Below, in pieces: positions 52,936-61,951 of a stretch of DNA of 64,000 nt. The notes beneath the pieces are model-generated. The model saw only the letters and a list, made by a program, of their open reading frames with translations. It made no database searches and was not told where the DNA came from. Numbering within the stretch: the stretch's first letter is position 1; every line of letters begins with the position of its first letter. A program made the position numbers and the translations under genes. Origin of the DNA: an uncultured Dehalococcoidia bacterium (GTDB lineage: Bacteria > Chloroflexota > Dehalococcoidia > Lucifugimonadales > UBA3495); the NCBI GenBank assembly GCA_958296445.1, contig OY282565.1, positions 1,815,570 to 1,879,569 on the forward strand, read 5' to 3'.

Positions 52936-53871
52936 CTAATGCAAGCGCCCGGCTACGGGTAGCACCGCCTCGGCCAGCCGCTCCATAACGCGGATACAGT
53001 CGGGCAGTTCGCTTACGCGGAAGTCGTAGGTTAGCTGCCCGATGCCGATTTCGTGGCAGGCGTGGAGGTCGTCTATGACTTCCTGAGTGGTGGTGACCAG
53101 CGCGCCGCCGCTGCGCTCGCTGCCCATTTCCGGCAAGCCGATGTCGGTGAAATGGAGGCTGCGCTTGAGCGAAACCGTGACCGAGTCTGCGTCGCGGCCC
53201 TGGGCTTCGATTTGCCGCCGCAGGTAGGGGATATGGGAGGCGACGAACTCCGGTGTCTGGCGCGTGGTGTGCCAGCAGTCGCCGTATTTGGCGGTGCGGC
53301 GCAGGGCGGCGCGGGTGTGGCCGCCGACCCAGATGGGCAGGGGATTTTGCATCGGCTTGGGGTAGAACTGGATGCCGTCGAACTGGTAGAACCGCCCGTG
53401 ATGTTGCGGGTTGCTTTCCGTCCACAGGGTGCGGAAAATTTGCAGGAACTCGTCGGTCAGCGGCCCGCGCTCGGCGTAGCTTACGCCTAGGGTGTCGAAT
53501 TCCTTTTCCAGCCAGCCGACGCCTACGCCGCAGATGATGCGGCCGCCGGTGAGGGCGTCTAGGGAGGCGAACATCTTGGCCTGGACGATGGGGTTGCGGT
53601 AGGGCAGTATCAGCACGGTGCTGCCCAGCTTGATGCGCTCGGTGCAGGCGGCTAGGTAGCCCAGCAGCGTCATTGTCTCCAGAAATGGCTCGTCCGCCGG
53701 GCGCGAAAACCCGCCCGATGCGGTGTAGGGGTACTGGGTCGTTCCGCCAGTGGGCAGCACGATGTGGTCGCCGATAAGCACTGACTCGAAACCCATAGCA
53801 TCGGCCGCTTGGGCGAATTCCCGCAGCCCCGGCCCGTCGGGAATGCGGGGCATTGAAACTCCGATTTGCAT
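52936..53871 (-). CDS. LLM class F420/flavin-dependent oxidoreductase
   Basis: A 311-residue TIM-barrel LLM protein of the F420-dependent type. It has MQIGVSMPRIPDGPGLREFAQ, ESVLIGDHIVLPTG, IKLGSTVLILPYRNPIVQAKM and ICGVGVGWLEKEFDTLGV. The probable cofactor is F420H2 or FMNH2, and the substrate is unknown. It is divergent from the Uma2 array, whose promoter is in the same intergenic gap. Confidence 0.9.
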   Translation of the reverse strand: MQIGVSMPRIPDGPGLREFAQAADAMGFESVLIGDHIVLPTGGTTQYPYTASGGFSRPADEPFLETMTLLGYLAACTERIKLGSTVLILPYRNPIVQAKMFASLDALTGGRIICGVGVGWLEKEFDTLGVSYAERGPLTDEFLQIFRTLWTESNPQHHGRFYQFDGIQFYPKPMQNPLPIWVGGHTRAALRRTAKYGDCWHTTRQTPEFVASHIPYLRRQIEAQGRDADSVTVSLKRSLHFTDIGLPEMGSERSGGALVTTTQEVIDDLHACHEIGIGQLTYDFRVSELPDCIRVMERLAEAVLPVAGRLH

Positions 53872-53931
53872 GGTATGCTCCTTGCCGGATGGGTATTTTT
53901 AATGCGAATAGTACCCTATTACCCGGTGCTT

Positions 53932-53959
53932 TTGATATGCTTGGCATCCGGGATATAAT
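53932..53959 (+). promoter_or_regulatory. Sigma-70-like promoter for the Uma2 array
   Basis: TTGATA at 53932-53937 and a perfect TATAAT at 53954-53959 are separated by 16 bases. They lie 35 bases before the first Uma2 ATG at 53994, giving a short leader. Confidence 0.7.
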
Positions 53960-53993
53960 GCCGCTATCCTTTCATTGCCCTGCGAGGCTTGAT

Positions 53994-54770
53994 ATGACGA
54001 CCAAGCCCGTTGCTCCGGCTCGGGAATCCAGGGGAGTAACCCAATATCCTGATCCGCCGTCTGAAGAGATGACTGCCTACTTCAGCATCAACCGCCCCGG
54101 CTATCCGCCTTCCTTGGCGGAACACTTTGGCAATTCGGAGACCACCATTATCACTAGCGAGGTGGCTGCGGCCCTGATTCCCCCGGCCGAGAGTTGCGAA
54201 GGGGTGCGGTATCCCGATTTGCTTATCGCCTTCGGTGTTGACCCGGCGGCCAATGAGGCCCGCAAGGGGTACTATATTCAGGAGCAGGGCAAGCCGCCGG
54301 ACTTTGTGCTGGAAGTGGCGTCGGAAAGCAGCCGGGAGCGCGACGAGATTGACAAGCGGGACGCCTACGCCAATATGGGCGTGCCGGAGTACTGGCGGTT
54401 TGATCCTTCCGGCGGCGCCTACTACAGTATGCCCCTGGCGGGGGACCGGCTGGTGGATGGCCGCTACCAGCCCATTCCCATCCAGCGGACGGGCGGGGGG
54501 CATTACTGGGGCCGCAGCGTGGCGCTGGGGTTGGACTTGTGCTGGGAAGAGGGGGAGTTGCGCTTTTGGGATCCGTTGGGCCGTTGCTACTTGCAAACGT
54601 TCCAGCAGGTTTTGGCTCGCGCCGAGGCCGCTGAGGCCCGCGCCGAGGGCGAAACCGCTCGCGCTGAGGCCGCTGAGTCCAACGCCGAAAAGGAGCGTCA
54701 AGCTAGGGCCGAAGCCGAAGCCCGCATCCGCCAACTGGAGGCGGAACTGCGCCGCCGATCCAGCTCTTAG
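53994..54770 (+). CDS. Uma2-family PD-(D/E)XK nuclease, copy 1
   Basis: A 258-residue Uma2 (DUF820) protein. The restriction-endonuclease-like core has RYPDLLIAFGVD, PDFVLEVASESSRERDEID and YANMGVPEYWRFDP. The C-terminal ~60 residues are an Ala/Glu/Arg-rich coiled coil ending RIRQLEAELRRRSSS. It is the first of four near-identical genes, each separated by a 56-base spacer with a GAGG ribosome site. The family's role is unknown; it is often repeated in Chloroflexota and cyanobacteria. Confidence 0.88.
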   Translation: MTTKPVAPARESRGVTQYPDPPSEEMTAYFSINRPGYPPSLAEHFGNSETTIITSEVAAALIPPAESCEGVRYPDLLIAFGVDPAANEARKGYYIQEQGKPPDFVLEVASESSRERDEIDKRDAYANMGVPEYWRFDPSGGAYYSMPLAGDRLVDGRYQPIPIQRTGGGHYWGRSVALGLDLCWEEGELRFWDPLGRCYLQTFQQVLARAEAAEARAEGETARAEAAESNAEKERQARAEAEARIRQLEAELRRRSSS

Positions 54771-54826
54771 CCGCCGTTGAGCAAGGCCGGATTTCCCGCT
54801 CATTACCCCATCCTGCGAGGCTTGAT

Positions 54827-55624
54827 ATGACGACCAAGCCCGTTGCCCCGGCTCGGGAATCTAGGGGAATAACCCAATATCCTGACCCGCCGCCTGAAGA
54901 GATGACTGCCTACTTCAGCATCAACCGCCCCGGCTATCCGCCTTCCTTGGCGGAACACTTTGGCAATTCGGAGACCACCATTATCACCAGCGAGGTGGCT
55001 GCGGCTCTGATTCCTCCCGCCGAGAGTTGCGAGGGGGTGCGGTATCCTGATCTGCTCATCGCCTTCGGGGTTGACCCGGCGGCTAATGAGGCCCGCAAGG
55101 GGTACTATATTCAGGAACAGGGCAAGCCGCCGGACTTTGTGCTGGAAGTGGCGTCGGAGAGCAGCCGAGAGCGCGACGAGATTGACAAACGGGACGCCTA
55201 CGCCAATATGGGCGTGCCGGAATACTGGCGGTTTGATCCTTCCGGCGGCGTCCACTACAGTACGCACCTGGCCGGCGACCGGCTGGTGGGTGGTTTGTAT
55301 GTACCCATTCCGATCCAGCGGACGGACGAGGGGCATTTCTGGGGCCGCAGCGTGGCGCTGGGCTTGGACTTGTGCTGGGAAGAGGGAGAACTGCGCTTCT
55401 GGTATCCGTTGGGCCGCCGCTACTTGCAAACGTTCCAGCAGGTTTTGGCCCGCGCCGAGGCCGAAGCCGCCCGGGCTGAGGCTGAGGCCACCCGGGCTGA
55501 GGCTGAGGCCGCCCGGGCTGAGGCCGCTGAGTCCCACGCCGAAAAGGAGCGTCAGGCTAGGGCCGAAGCCGAAGCCCGCATCCGCCAACTGGAGGCGGAA
55601 CTGCGCCGCCGATCCAGCTCTTAG
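54827..55624 (+). CDS. Uma2-family PD-(D/E)XK nuclease, copy 2
   Basis: A 265-residue tandem copy, almost identical to copy 1 in the core. The coiled-coil tail is the longest of the four (ARAEAEATRAEAEAARAEA) and is exactly seven residues longer than in copy 1. The 56-base spacer before it is nearly identical to the other spacers, pointing to recent tandem duplication. Confidence 0.88.
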   Translation: MTTKPVAPARESRGITQYPDPPPEEMTAYFSINRPGYPPSLAEHFGNSETTIITSEVAAALIPPAESCEGVRYPDLLIAFGVDPAANEARKGYYIQEQGKPPDFVLEVASESSRERDEIDKRDAYANMGVPEYWRFDPSGGVHYSTHLAGDRLVGGLYVPIPIQRTDEGHFWGRSVALGLDLCWEEGELRFWYPLGRRYLQTFQQVLARAEAEAARAEAEATRAEAEAARAEAAESHAEKERQARAEAEARIRQLEAELRRRSSS

Positions 55625-55680
55625 CCGCCGTTGAGCAAGGCCGGATTTCCCGCTCATTACCCCATCCTGCGAGGCTTGAT

Positions 55681-56436
55681 ATGACGACCAAGCCCGTTGC
55701 TCCGGCTCGGGAATTTAGGGAGATAACCCAATATCCTGATCCGCCGCCTGAAGAGATGACTGCCTACTTCAGCATCAACCGCCCCGGCTATCCGCCTTCC
55801 TTGGCGGAACACTTTGGCAACCGCGAGACCACTATCATCACCAGCGAGGTGGCTGCGGCTTTGATTCCTCCCGCCGAGAGTTGCGAGGGGGTGCGGTATC
55901 CTGATCTGCTCATCGCCTTCGGGGTTGACCCGGCGGCTAATGAGGCCCGCAAGGGGTACTATATTCAGGAGCAGGGCAAGCCGCCGGACTTTGTGCTGGA
56001 AGTGGCGTCGGAAAGCAGCCGGGAGCGCGACGAGGTTGACAAGCGGGACGCCTACGCCAATATGGGCGTGCCGGAATACTGGCGGTTTGATCCTTCCGGC
56101 GGCGCCTACTACAGTACGCACCTGGCCGGTGACCGGTTGGTTGATGGCCGCTACCAGCCCATTTCCATCCAGCGGACGGACGGGGGGCATTACTGGGGCC
56201 GTAGCGTGGCGCTGGGGTTGGACTTGTGCTGGGAAGGGGGGGAGTTGCGCTTTTGGGATCCGTTGGGCCGTTGCTACTTGCAAACGTTCCAGCAGGTTTT
56301 GGCCCGGGCTGAGGCTGAGGCCGCCCGGGCTGAGGCCGCTGAGTCCCGGGCCGAGAAGGAGCGTCAGGCTAGGGCCGAAGCCGAAGCCCGCATCCGCCAA
56401 CTGGAGGCGGAACTGCGCCGCCGATCCAGCTCTTAG
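55681..56436 (+). CDS. Uma2-family PD-(D/E)XK nuclease, copy 3
   Basis: A 251-residue tandem copy, seven residues shorter than copy 1, all in the coiled coil. The core differs by few substitutions, for example NRETT instead of NSETT. The nuclease-like residues in RYPDLLIAF and EVASESSRER are kept. Confidence 0.88.
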   Translation: MTTKPVAPAREFREITQYPDPPPEEMTAYFSINRPGYPPSLAEHFGNRETTIITSEVAAALIPPAESCEGVRYPDLLIAFGVDPAANEARKGYYIQEQGKPPDFVLEVASESSRERDEVDKRDAYANMGVPEYWRFDPSGGAYYSTHLAGDRLVDGRYQPISIQRTDGGHYWGRSVALGLDLCWEGGELRFWDPLGRCYLQTFQQVLARAEAEAARAEAAESRAEKERQARAEAEARIRQLEAELRRRSSS

Positions 56437-56492
56437 CCGCCGTTGAGCAATGCCGGATTTCCCGCTCATTACCCCACCTTGCGAGGCTTGAT

Positions 56493-57227
56493 ATGACGAC
56501 CAAGCCCGTTGCTCCGGCTCGGGAATTTAGGGAAATAACCCAATATCCTGATCCGCCGCCTGAAGAGATGACTGCCTACTTCAGCATCAACCGCCCCGGC
56601 TATCCGCCTTCCTTGGCGGAACACTTTGGCAGCCCGGAGACCACCATCATCACCAGCGAGGTGGCTGCGGCTCTGATTCCTCCCGCTGAGAGTTGCGAGG
56701 GGGTGCGGTATCCTGATCTGCTGATAGCCTTTGATGTTGACCCGGCGGCCAATGAAGCCCGCAAGGGGTATTACATACAGGAACAGGGCAAGCCGCCGGA
56801 CTTTGTGCTGGAAGTGGCGTCGGAAAGCAGCCGGGAGCGCGACGAGGTTGACAAGCGGAACGCCTACGCCAATATGGGCGTGCCGGAGTACTGGCGGTTT
56901 GATCCCTCCGGCGGCACCTACTACAGTATGCCCCTGGCGGGGGACCGGCTGGTTGATGGCCGCTACCAGCCCATTTCCATCCAGCGGACGGACGGGGGGC
57001 ATTACTGGGGCCGCAGCTTGGCGTTGGGCTTGGACTTGTGCTGGGAAGAGGGGGAGTTGCGCTTTTGGGATCCGTTGGGCCGTTGCTATTTGCAAACGTT
57101 CCAGCAGGTTTTGGCCCGCGCCGAGGCCGCTGAGTCCCGCGCCGAGGCCGAAGCCGCTCGTGCCGACGCCGCTGAGTCCCGCGTCCGCCAACTGGAGGCG
57201 GAACTGCGCCGCCGCTCCAGCCCCTAG
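56493..57227 (+). CDS. Uma2-family PD-(D/E)XK nuclease, copy 4
   Basis: A 244-residue last copy, another seven residues shorter, with the most diverged tail (RAEAEAARADAAESRVRQL). The core also drifts a little (LIAFDVD, KRNAYANM). It is followed by a nested inverted-repeat structure and a small membrane protein gene. Confidence 0.88.
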   Translation: MTTKPVAPAREFREITQYPDPPPEEMTAYFSINRPGYPPSLAEHFGSPETTIITSEVAAALIPPAESCEGVRYPDLLIAFDVDPAANEARKGYYIQEQGKPPDFVLEVASESSRERDEVDKRNAYANMGVPEYWRFDPSGGTYYSMPLAGDRLVDGRYQPISIQRTDGGHYWGRSLALGLDLCWEEGELRFWDPLGRCYLQTFQQVLARAEAAESRAEAEAARADAAESRVRQLEAELRRRSSP

Positions 57228-57352
57228 CCGCTGTTGAGCAAGGCCGGATTTCCCGCCTATTGCCCTGATTCTTTCTCCTTGAGGTGAGTGAAAGGGGAAA
57301 ACCCGGCATTTGCCCCCTTGCCTTTCGCTGGATTTCGGATTATTATCCCTGT

Positions 57353-57461
57353 GCCACAGTTACCTGATAGTTCATCACGCCCTGGACATAGACAGTCTGC
57401 CGAGGATCCGGTTCCTCGCGTACCCCCTTGCGGACTGTCTATGGACTAGGGTAACTGTGGC
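57353..57461. other. Nested three-stem inverted repeat
   Basis: The outer arms GCCACAGTTACC (57353-57364) and GGTAACTGTGGC (57450-57461) pair perfectly over 12 bases. The inner arms CATAGACAGTC (57387-57397) and GACTGTCTATG (57433-57443) pair over 11, and an inner CGAGGA/TCCTCG (57401-57418) closes a six-pair stem. No protein explanation is convincing. It could be a structured RNA leader for the next gene or a small mobile remnant. Confidence 0.65.
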
Positions 57462-57498
57462 AGGTGTCCCGAATCCAAAGCTGCAAGGGGGTTTCCTT

Positions 57499-57918
57499 TT
57501 GTCAAGATACTCGTCCAGCGAATTCGTTGGAAGATACGTAATCGTGTGCGGCATTATCCTCGGACTCGCTATGGCACTCGTGGTTTTCTATATCCTTGAC
57601 GAGGCTGGCGTGGGTAATGCAAAGTGGCTTATTGCAATCCTGTCTTTTATGGGGGCAAGCGGAGCCACTATCGGCGTAGGTTTCCTAGTAATCACGGTGG
57701 GGCAAATCTTGGAAATATTGAAGCCTTACCAACAGATTACCAGTGGACAAACCGGGGATACCCCGCCGCCACCCAGCCAAGCTGAAGAGCAAGCGGGGCA
57801 AGACATAATAGAAGAGCGACCGCGGCAGAGGATGAGCGAGGAAGAGCGAGCGCGGCGAGAAGAGCAAGCACGGCAAGTACGAGAAAGGCTTAGGGATAAA
57901 GGGGGACCATCCTTCTAA
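57499..57918 (+). CDS. Small membrane protein with charged tail
   Basis: A 139-residue protein of unknown family. It has two membrane helices, VIVCGIILGLAMALVVFYIL and WLIAILSFMGASGATIGVGF (the second continuing through LVITVG). A hydrophilic, Glu/Arg-rich C-terminal coil follows (EEERARREEQARQVRERLRD). The TTG start at 57499 has AAGGGGG upstream; the frame extends further back through the inverted repeat without support. A terminator follows ~120 bases later. Confidence 0.6.
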   Translation: MSRYSSSEFVGRYVIVCGIILGLAMALVVFYILDEAGVGNAKWLIAILSFMGASGATIGVGFLVITVGQILEILKPYQQITSGQTGDTPPPPSQAEEQAGQDIIEERPRQRMSEEERARREEQARQVRERLRDKGGPSF

Positions 57919-58032
57919 GGTTTATCACTCTCAGCGAAGGCAACGAACTTGTCGAGGGCATCATTGCTGATTACGCCGCACAACGTGCAGACGAGATGTT
58001 GCCATTAGCGACACCAGAATTTCCTCTGCGTA

Positions 58033-58057
58033 AAGGCCCACACCTGTGGGCTTTTAC
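58033..58057 (+). terminator. Intrinsic terminator
   Basis: GCCCAC-ACCT-GTGGGC forms a six-pair stem extended by AAA/TTT pairing, followed by TTTT. It terminates the small membrane protein transcript. Confidence 0.7.
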
Positions 58058-58097
58058 TTTGACTAAAACTAATTTGACTAAAACTAATAGGTATCCC

Positions 58098-58214
58098 CTA
58101 AACCGCCAGCACATTTCGTCCCAAAGACTCGCTCCGGCGCAGGGCGTCAAAGGCCGTCTGCTTATCCTCTAGCGGAAACATCCGGTCTATAACCGGCGCA
58201 ATCCACCATTCGGA
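58098..58214 (-). pseudogene. Remnant of a zinc-type alcohol dehydrogenase C-terminus
   Basis: About 38 residues (IAPVIDRMFPLEDKQTAFDA, then ESLGRNVLAV) match the C-terminal end of MDR alcohol dehydrogenases, such as the conserved PVIDRxFPLEE motif. The upstream part of the reading frame does not continue the family, so most of the gene is gone. The rest of the 57919-58479 gap holds no gene I can support. Confidence 0.6.
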
Positions 58215-58479
58215 CACAAACCTGCTACCGCGCCCGCTTGGTCGCCACGGGGCGCGAAGCCGCCACCGCCCGGCCCATATTCCGCCCCCTTTTTTCAGCG
58301 AACAGGGCTGGCCGGGCGGGGAATTTCCTTGGAGTGAACATAAAATCGGATGCTTGGCCCGGTTGCTTGCCAGTGTACCTGTCCGTGATATAATTGCTGG
58401 TGCGCGGGCGGTTTCGCCCGGAGGCGACAGCGGCATCAGCACCACGCGACCCCAATCATAGGAACGGAGGAGGCACAAC

Positions 58480-59364
58480 GTGGACAAGGGCAACACTGTT
58501 ATCAACGCCGGCCCCATTGACATCGCCATGAGCTACCGCGCCGAAATTATGGATGACCAGGGCCTGTGCTTGCAGGTCTACTCGGAGATTGACGGCAAGG
58601 ATACGGAAATCCTGCGCTTCGACTGCTTTGACCAGGCCCCCCATTACCACTACGGCCCCGAGAACCACAACATCCGGCTGTTTATGGACAAGACCACCGC
58701 CGGGAACCCCTTGGGCTGGACCATCGGCAACCTGCGCAACAACCTGCCGGATATGGTGCGCCGGTCGGGATACGGCGAGTTGGCCGACAGCCTGGAAGCC
58801 AGCCCGGTGGACGCCGCCAAGCTGGACGAGGCCGAAGCCACCGCCCGCGGTATGGCTAACGGCCAGCGCCGCACTGTGCATCATATGATGCCCGAGATGC
58901 TGGAAGGCGACAAGATTACCGTCGGCAACATCAAGTTCGGTTTGGAGTACCGCCACCTGCCGCAGATTAACGACGAGGGCATGGCGATCCATGTGCTGTC
59001 GGACATCGCCGGTCAGGAAGTGGAGCTGCTGGCCTTTGACTGCTTCCAGAACGGCCCGCATTACCACTACGGCCCGCGCAACCAGGATGTCCGCATTTAC
59101 TGGGACGTTACCACTTCCGGCGAGACTCTGCGCTGGACTCTGGACCAGTTCAAGCAGGGCAAGATTAAGTCTATGATTGCCCGCGCCGGCTACCCGACCA
59201 TCGCCAACGACGTGGACGAGGAGCTGCTCCAGTCCGTGCTGCCGGAAATCGAGCGCCGCTCTTTCGAGCTGGTGTCCCTGAACAACGCGCCCAAGGATGA
59301 CGACCCCAAGGCCCAGCTGATCGCCGAGCTGGACGCTCTGCGGGAGAAGGTGGCTGCGCTGTAA
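58480..59364 (+). CDS. Unknown protein with duplicated HYHYGP domain
   Basis: A 294-residue protein made of two homologous ~105-residue halves. Each has an RFDCF or AFDCF block, PHYHYGPxN, R-x3-D-x-TT, G-x2-L-x-WT and a RSGY/RAGY end. The repeated His-Tyr-His in each half could bind metal. A C-terminal coil (AELDALREKVAAL) follows. I do not recognise a named family. The GTG start has GGAGGAGG upstream, suggesting good expression, and a strong terminator follows. Confidence 0.75.
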   Translation: MDKGNTVINAGPIDIAMSYRAEIMDDQGLCLQVYSEIDGKDTEILRFDCFDQAPHYHYGPENHNIRLFMDKTTAGNPLGWTIGNLRNNLPDMVRRSGYGELADSLEASPVDAAKLDEAEATARGMANGQRRTVHHMMPEMLEGDKITVGNIKFGLEYRHLPQINDEGMAIHVLSDIAGQEVELLAFDCFQNGPHYHYGPRNQDVRIYWDVTTSGETLRWTLDQFKQGKIKSMIARAGYPTIANDVDEELLQSVLPEIERRSFELVSLNNAPKDDDPKAQLIAELDALREKVAAL

Positions 59365-59397
59365 CCTAGCGCGTTGCGGCTGGCTGCGATACCAACG

Positions 59398-59429
59398 GCG
59401 GCCCCGGGATGCCGGGGCCGCATATTTTT
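59398..59429 (+). terminator. Strong intrinsic terminator
   Basis: GCGGCCCCGG-GATG-CCGGGGCCGC is a ten-pair perfect stem followed by ATATTTTTC. It lies just after the duplicated-domain gene. Confidence 0.85.
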
Positions 59430-59501
59430 CTAATTGCTTATTGAATATAGGCGGCATTGCTTTTGCATTGCTGGATAGTATTAAGTCAAGGGGGTAGTTT
59501 A

Positions 59502-61010
59502 ATGAACAGGCAATATCCGATTTTCGTTGATGCTACAATTTCACCGCAATTATCTGCTGACTTGCGCCGCATGAACCCTTGGTGGATTGGAGAATCTATA
59601 CCGCCACAGCCCAAAATGCGTCGCCATTTGGTTGCGCAGATAGACCGTCGCCTAGCCGCAGGCATCGCCCCCATAGTATTAGTGCGCGGCTCTCGTCAAG
59701 TGGGAAAAACCACAGCGCAGTTCCACATCATTGAAGATTTGCTCAAAGAAGGAGTACCGCCTACCAGCATACTTAGGGTACAGTTTGATGAGTTGGCGTC
59801 GTTGCAACAAGTAAAAGAGCCTATTCTTACAATCTCAGACTGGTTTCAACAAAATATCACTGAAAAGAGCTTCAACTCACTAGCCCAAGATGGTCAAAAA
59901 GCATATCTTTTCTTTGATGAGGTACAGAATCTTGACGGCTGGCACGCACAGCTTAAGTCTCTGGTAGACAACACTTCCGTAAACGCCATAGTTACCGGGA
60001 GTTCCGCCTTAAGGATTGAAATGGGCCGGGACAGCTTGGCGGGGCGCATCAGCCCTGTCGATGCAGGCGTGCTTTCTTTAACTGAAATCGGCGCATTGCG
60101 CAACTTGGATACTATACCGCCGTTCTTGCCCGACAATGGTCTTAGCTCTTTGACGCACAAAGAATTTTGGGAGGAGTTACGAGCTTATGGACAGCGGAAC
60201 GCCGAGTTTAGGCTAGAGGCGTTCCGGCATTTTTCAGAAAGGGGGGGATACCCCTTAGTCCATAACCGGAGTAATACGGACTGGCCTTTGCTGGCGGATC
60301 AGTTGAATGAAACGGTGATTAAGCGCGTAATCCAGCACGACCTGCGGGTTAGCAGCCACGGAGGGCGCAGGCGAGACGCTCAACTGTTGGAAGAGCTTTT
60401 CCGGCTGGCTTGCCGGTATGCCGGGCAGGCACCGACGGTTACGATGCTTGCCGACGAGGCCCGGCAATCATTGAACGCGAATATCGGCAGTCAAAGGGTG
60501 ACGCAATATCTGCGGTTTCTGGCGGATACGCTACTTATTCGTCTGATTCCGCCGTTGGAGATACGGCTTAAAAGAAAGCGAGGGAGTTCTAAACTTTGTC
60601 TGGTAGACCACGGTTTGCGAGCAAGTTGGCTTCAGGAACAAATTCCGCTAACGTCGGACGGCTTGGAGCAGTACCCGGAATTGACATCGCTGGCCGGGCA
60701 TCTGGCAGAGAGCATTTTCGGCTCGGTGGCATCCACAATTCACGGCTTGGACATCGCGCACTTTCCGCAACGGGGGATTGAGCGCGAAGTGGATTTCGTG
60801 CTTACGGTGGGCGCCCAGCGGGTGCCGGTGGAAATCAAATATCAGCGCCGCATAGACCCGCTGCGGGATACGCTGGGCATTCGCTCATTCTTGGACAAAT
60901 CAGTCAACAACGCCTCTTTCGGACTGTTAATAACACAGGACAATTCCGGTGAAGTTGACGATCCGCGCATTGTGACTATTCCGCTGTCAACTTTTATGTT
61001 GCTCAGGTGA
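59502..61010 (+). CDS. AAA ATPase with DUF4143 (AAA_14) domain
   Basis: A 502-residue AAA_14 protein. Walker A is GSRQVGKTT near residue 70, Walker B is LFFDEVQ near 140, and VTGSSA is sensor-like. The C-terminal DUF4143 domain has a nuclease-like block (GIEREVDFVL then VPVEIKYQ). Family members are often involved in mobile or defence-type functions, but this is unproved. The ATG has AGGGGG upstream, and base composition is lower in GC than the flanks. Confidence 0.88.
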   Translation: MNRQYPIFVDATISPQLSADLRRMNPWWIGESIPPQPKMRRHLVAQIDRRLAAGIAPIVLVRGSRQVGKTTAQFHIIEDLLKEGVPPTSILRVQFDELASLQQVKEPILTISDWFQQNITEKSFNSLAQDGQKAYLFFDEVQNLDGWHAQLKSLVDNTSVNAIVTGSSALRIEMGRDSLAGRISPVDAGVLSLTEIGALRNLDTIPPFLPDNGLSSLTHKEFWEELRAYGQRNAEFRLEAFRHFSERGGYPLVHNRSNTDWPLLADQLNETVIKRVIQHDLRVSSHGGRRRDAQLLEELFRLACRYAGQAPTVTMLADEARQSLNANIGSQRVTQYLRFLADTLLIRLIPPLEIRLKRKRGSSKLCLVDHGLRASWLQEQIPLTSDGLEQYPELTSLAGHLAESIFGSVASTIHGLDIAHFPQRGIEREVDFVLTVGAQRVPVEIKYQRRIDPLRDTLGIRSFLDKSVNNASFGLLITQDNSGEVDDPRIVTIPLSTFMLLR

Positions 61011-61016
61011 TTGGCG

Positions 61017-61811
61017 TTACGCCATTGTGTAGCCGCCGCTTACGCTTAGGGTTTGGCCGGTTATGAAGGCGGCGGCGTCGGAGGCTAGGAAGACTACGGC
61101 GTTGGCGATTTCGCGGGCTTGGGCCATGCGGCGGAGGGGGTAGGCGCGGACGGCTCGCTCGCGGGCTTCGGGGGTGAAGACGTCGCGCATTTGGCGCCAC
61201 ATACTGGTTTCGCTGATGGTTTCATCGTCGGGCGGGACAACTAGGCCGGGGCAGACGCAGTTGAGGCGCAGGCCGTGGCGGCCGGTTTCGCGGGCGATGG
61301 ATTTGCTGAGGGCGATGACGCCGGCCTTGCAGGCGGAATAGACTGCTTCGCGGTATTCGCCCATTCGCCCGGCGTCGGAGCTGAGGCAGACGATGCTGCC
61401 AGCCTTGCGCTCTACCATTCCGGGCAGCACGGCTTGGATGCAGTTGATGGCGCCCCACAGGTTGACTTGCACTTCACGCTCCCATTCCTCGCGGGGTTTG
61501 TCGAGAAACAGGCGGTCTATAGTCCAGCCTGCGTTGTTGACCAGCACATCCACTTTGCCGAACTCGGCGGTGGCGGCGGCTACCATTGCGTTGACTGAGT
61601 GGGGGTCGGTGACGTCGGTGGCGGTTACTATGGCTTTGCCGCCGTGGTTCATAGCAGTCGCTTCGTCGGCTACTTGTTGCCCTTGGGCCGGGTCAAGCTC
61701 GGCGATTACTATGTTGCTGCCTTCCTCGGCGAAGGCGTGGACGATGGCGCGTCCGATGTTGGAGCCGCCGCCGGTGATGATTATTGTCTTGCCTGTAAGT
61801 CCTAGTTCCAT
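61017..61811 (-). CDS. SDR family oxidoreductase
   Basis: A 264-residue SDR. TGGGSNIGRA is at residues 14-23, NNAG near 93, the catalytic Ser in CLSSDAG and Tyr/Lys in YSACKAG, and a C-terminal LSVSGGYTMA. It resembles 3-ketoacyl-ACP reductase-like or 2-hydroxycyclohexane-carbonyl dehydrogenases; the substrate is unknown. It is convergent with the AAA ATPase gene. Confidence 0.9.
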   Translation of the reverse strand: MELGLTGKTIIITGGGSNIGRAIVHAFAEEGSNIVIAELDPAQGQQVADEATAMNHGGKAIVTATDVTDPHSVNAMVAAATAEFGKVDVLVNNAGWTIDRLFLDKPREEWEREVQVNLWGAINCIQAVLPGMVERKAGSIVCLSSDAGRMGEYREAVYSACKAGVIALSKSIARETGRHGLRLNCVCPGLVVPPDDETISETSMWRQMRDVFTPEARERAVRAYPLRRMAQAREIANAVVFLASDAAAFITGQTLSVSGGYTMA

Positions 61812-61854
61812 ATCAATTCAATGCGCCTTTTCAGGTTGGGGGTGACGGGGGTTT

Positions 61855-61905
61855 TTAACGCAGAGGACGCAGAGGTGGCGCAGAGGGCGCAGAGGTTTTT
61901 TAGTT
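61855..61905. repeat. CGCAGAGG-type short repeats
   Basis: GCAGAGGACGCAGAGGTGGC and GCAGAGGGCGCAGAGG words, similar to those at 1015-1153 but in a single orientation. No gene is seen. Confidence 0.55.
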
Positions 61906-61951
61906 AATTCCAGTTCTGGCGCACTTGGCGTTGTTAGCTGCGCTCTTTGCT

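Noticed and set aside
52690..53537. Plus-strand frames opposite the miniproteins and the LLM gene
   Set aside because: They are antisense to genes with clear ribosome sites and motifs.
58215..58529. 5' part of the minus-strand frame upstream of the alcohol dehydrogenase remnant
   Set aside because: It has no similarity to the dehydrogenase family and overlaps the promoter and start of the divergent HYHYGP gene, so only the last ~38 codons are kept as a remnant.
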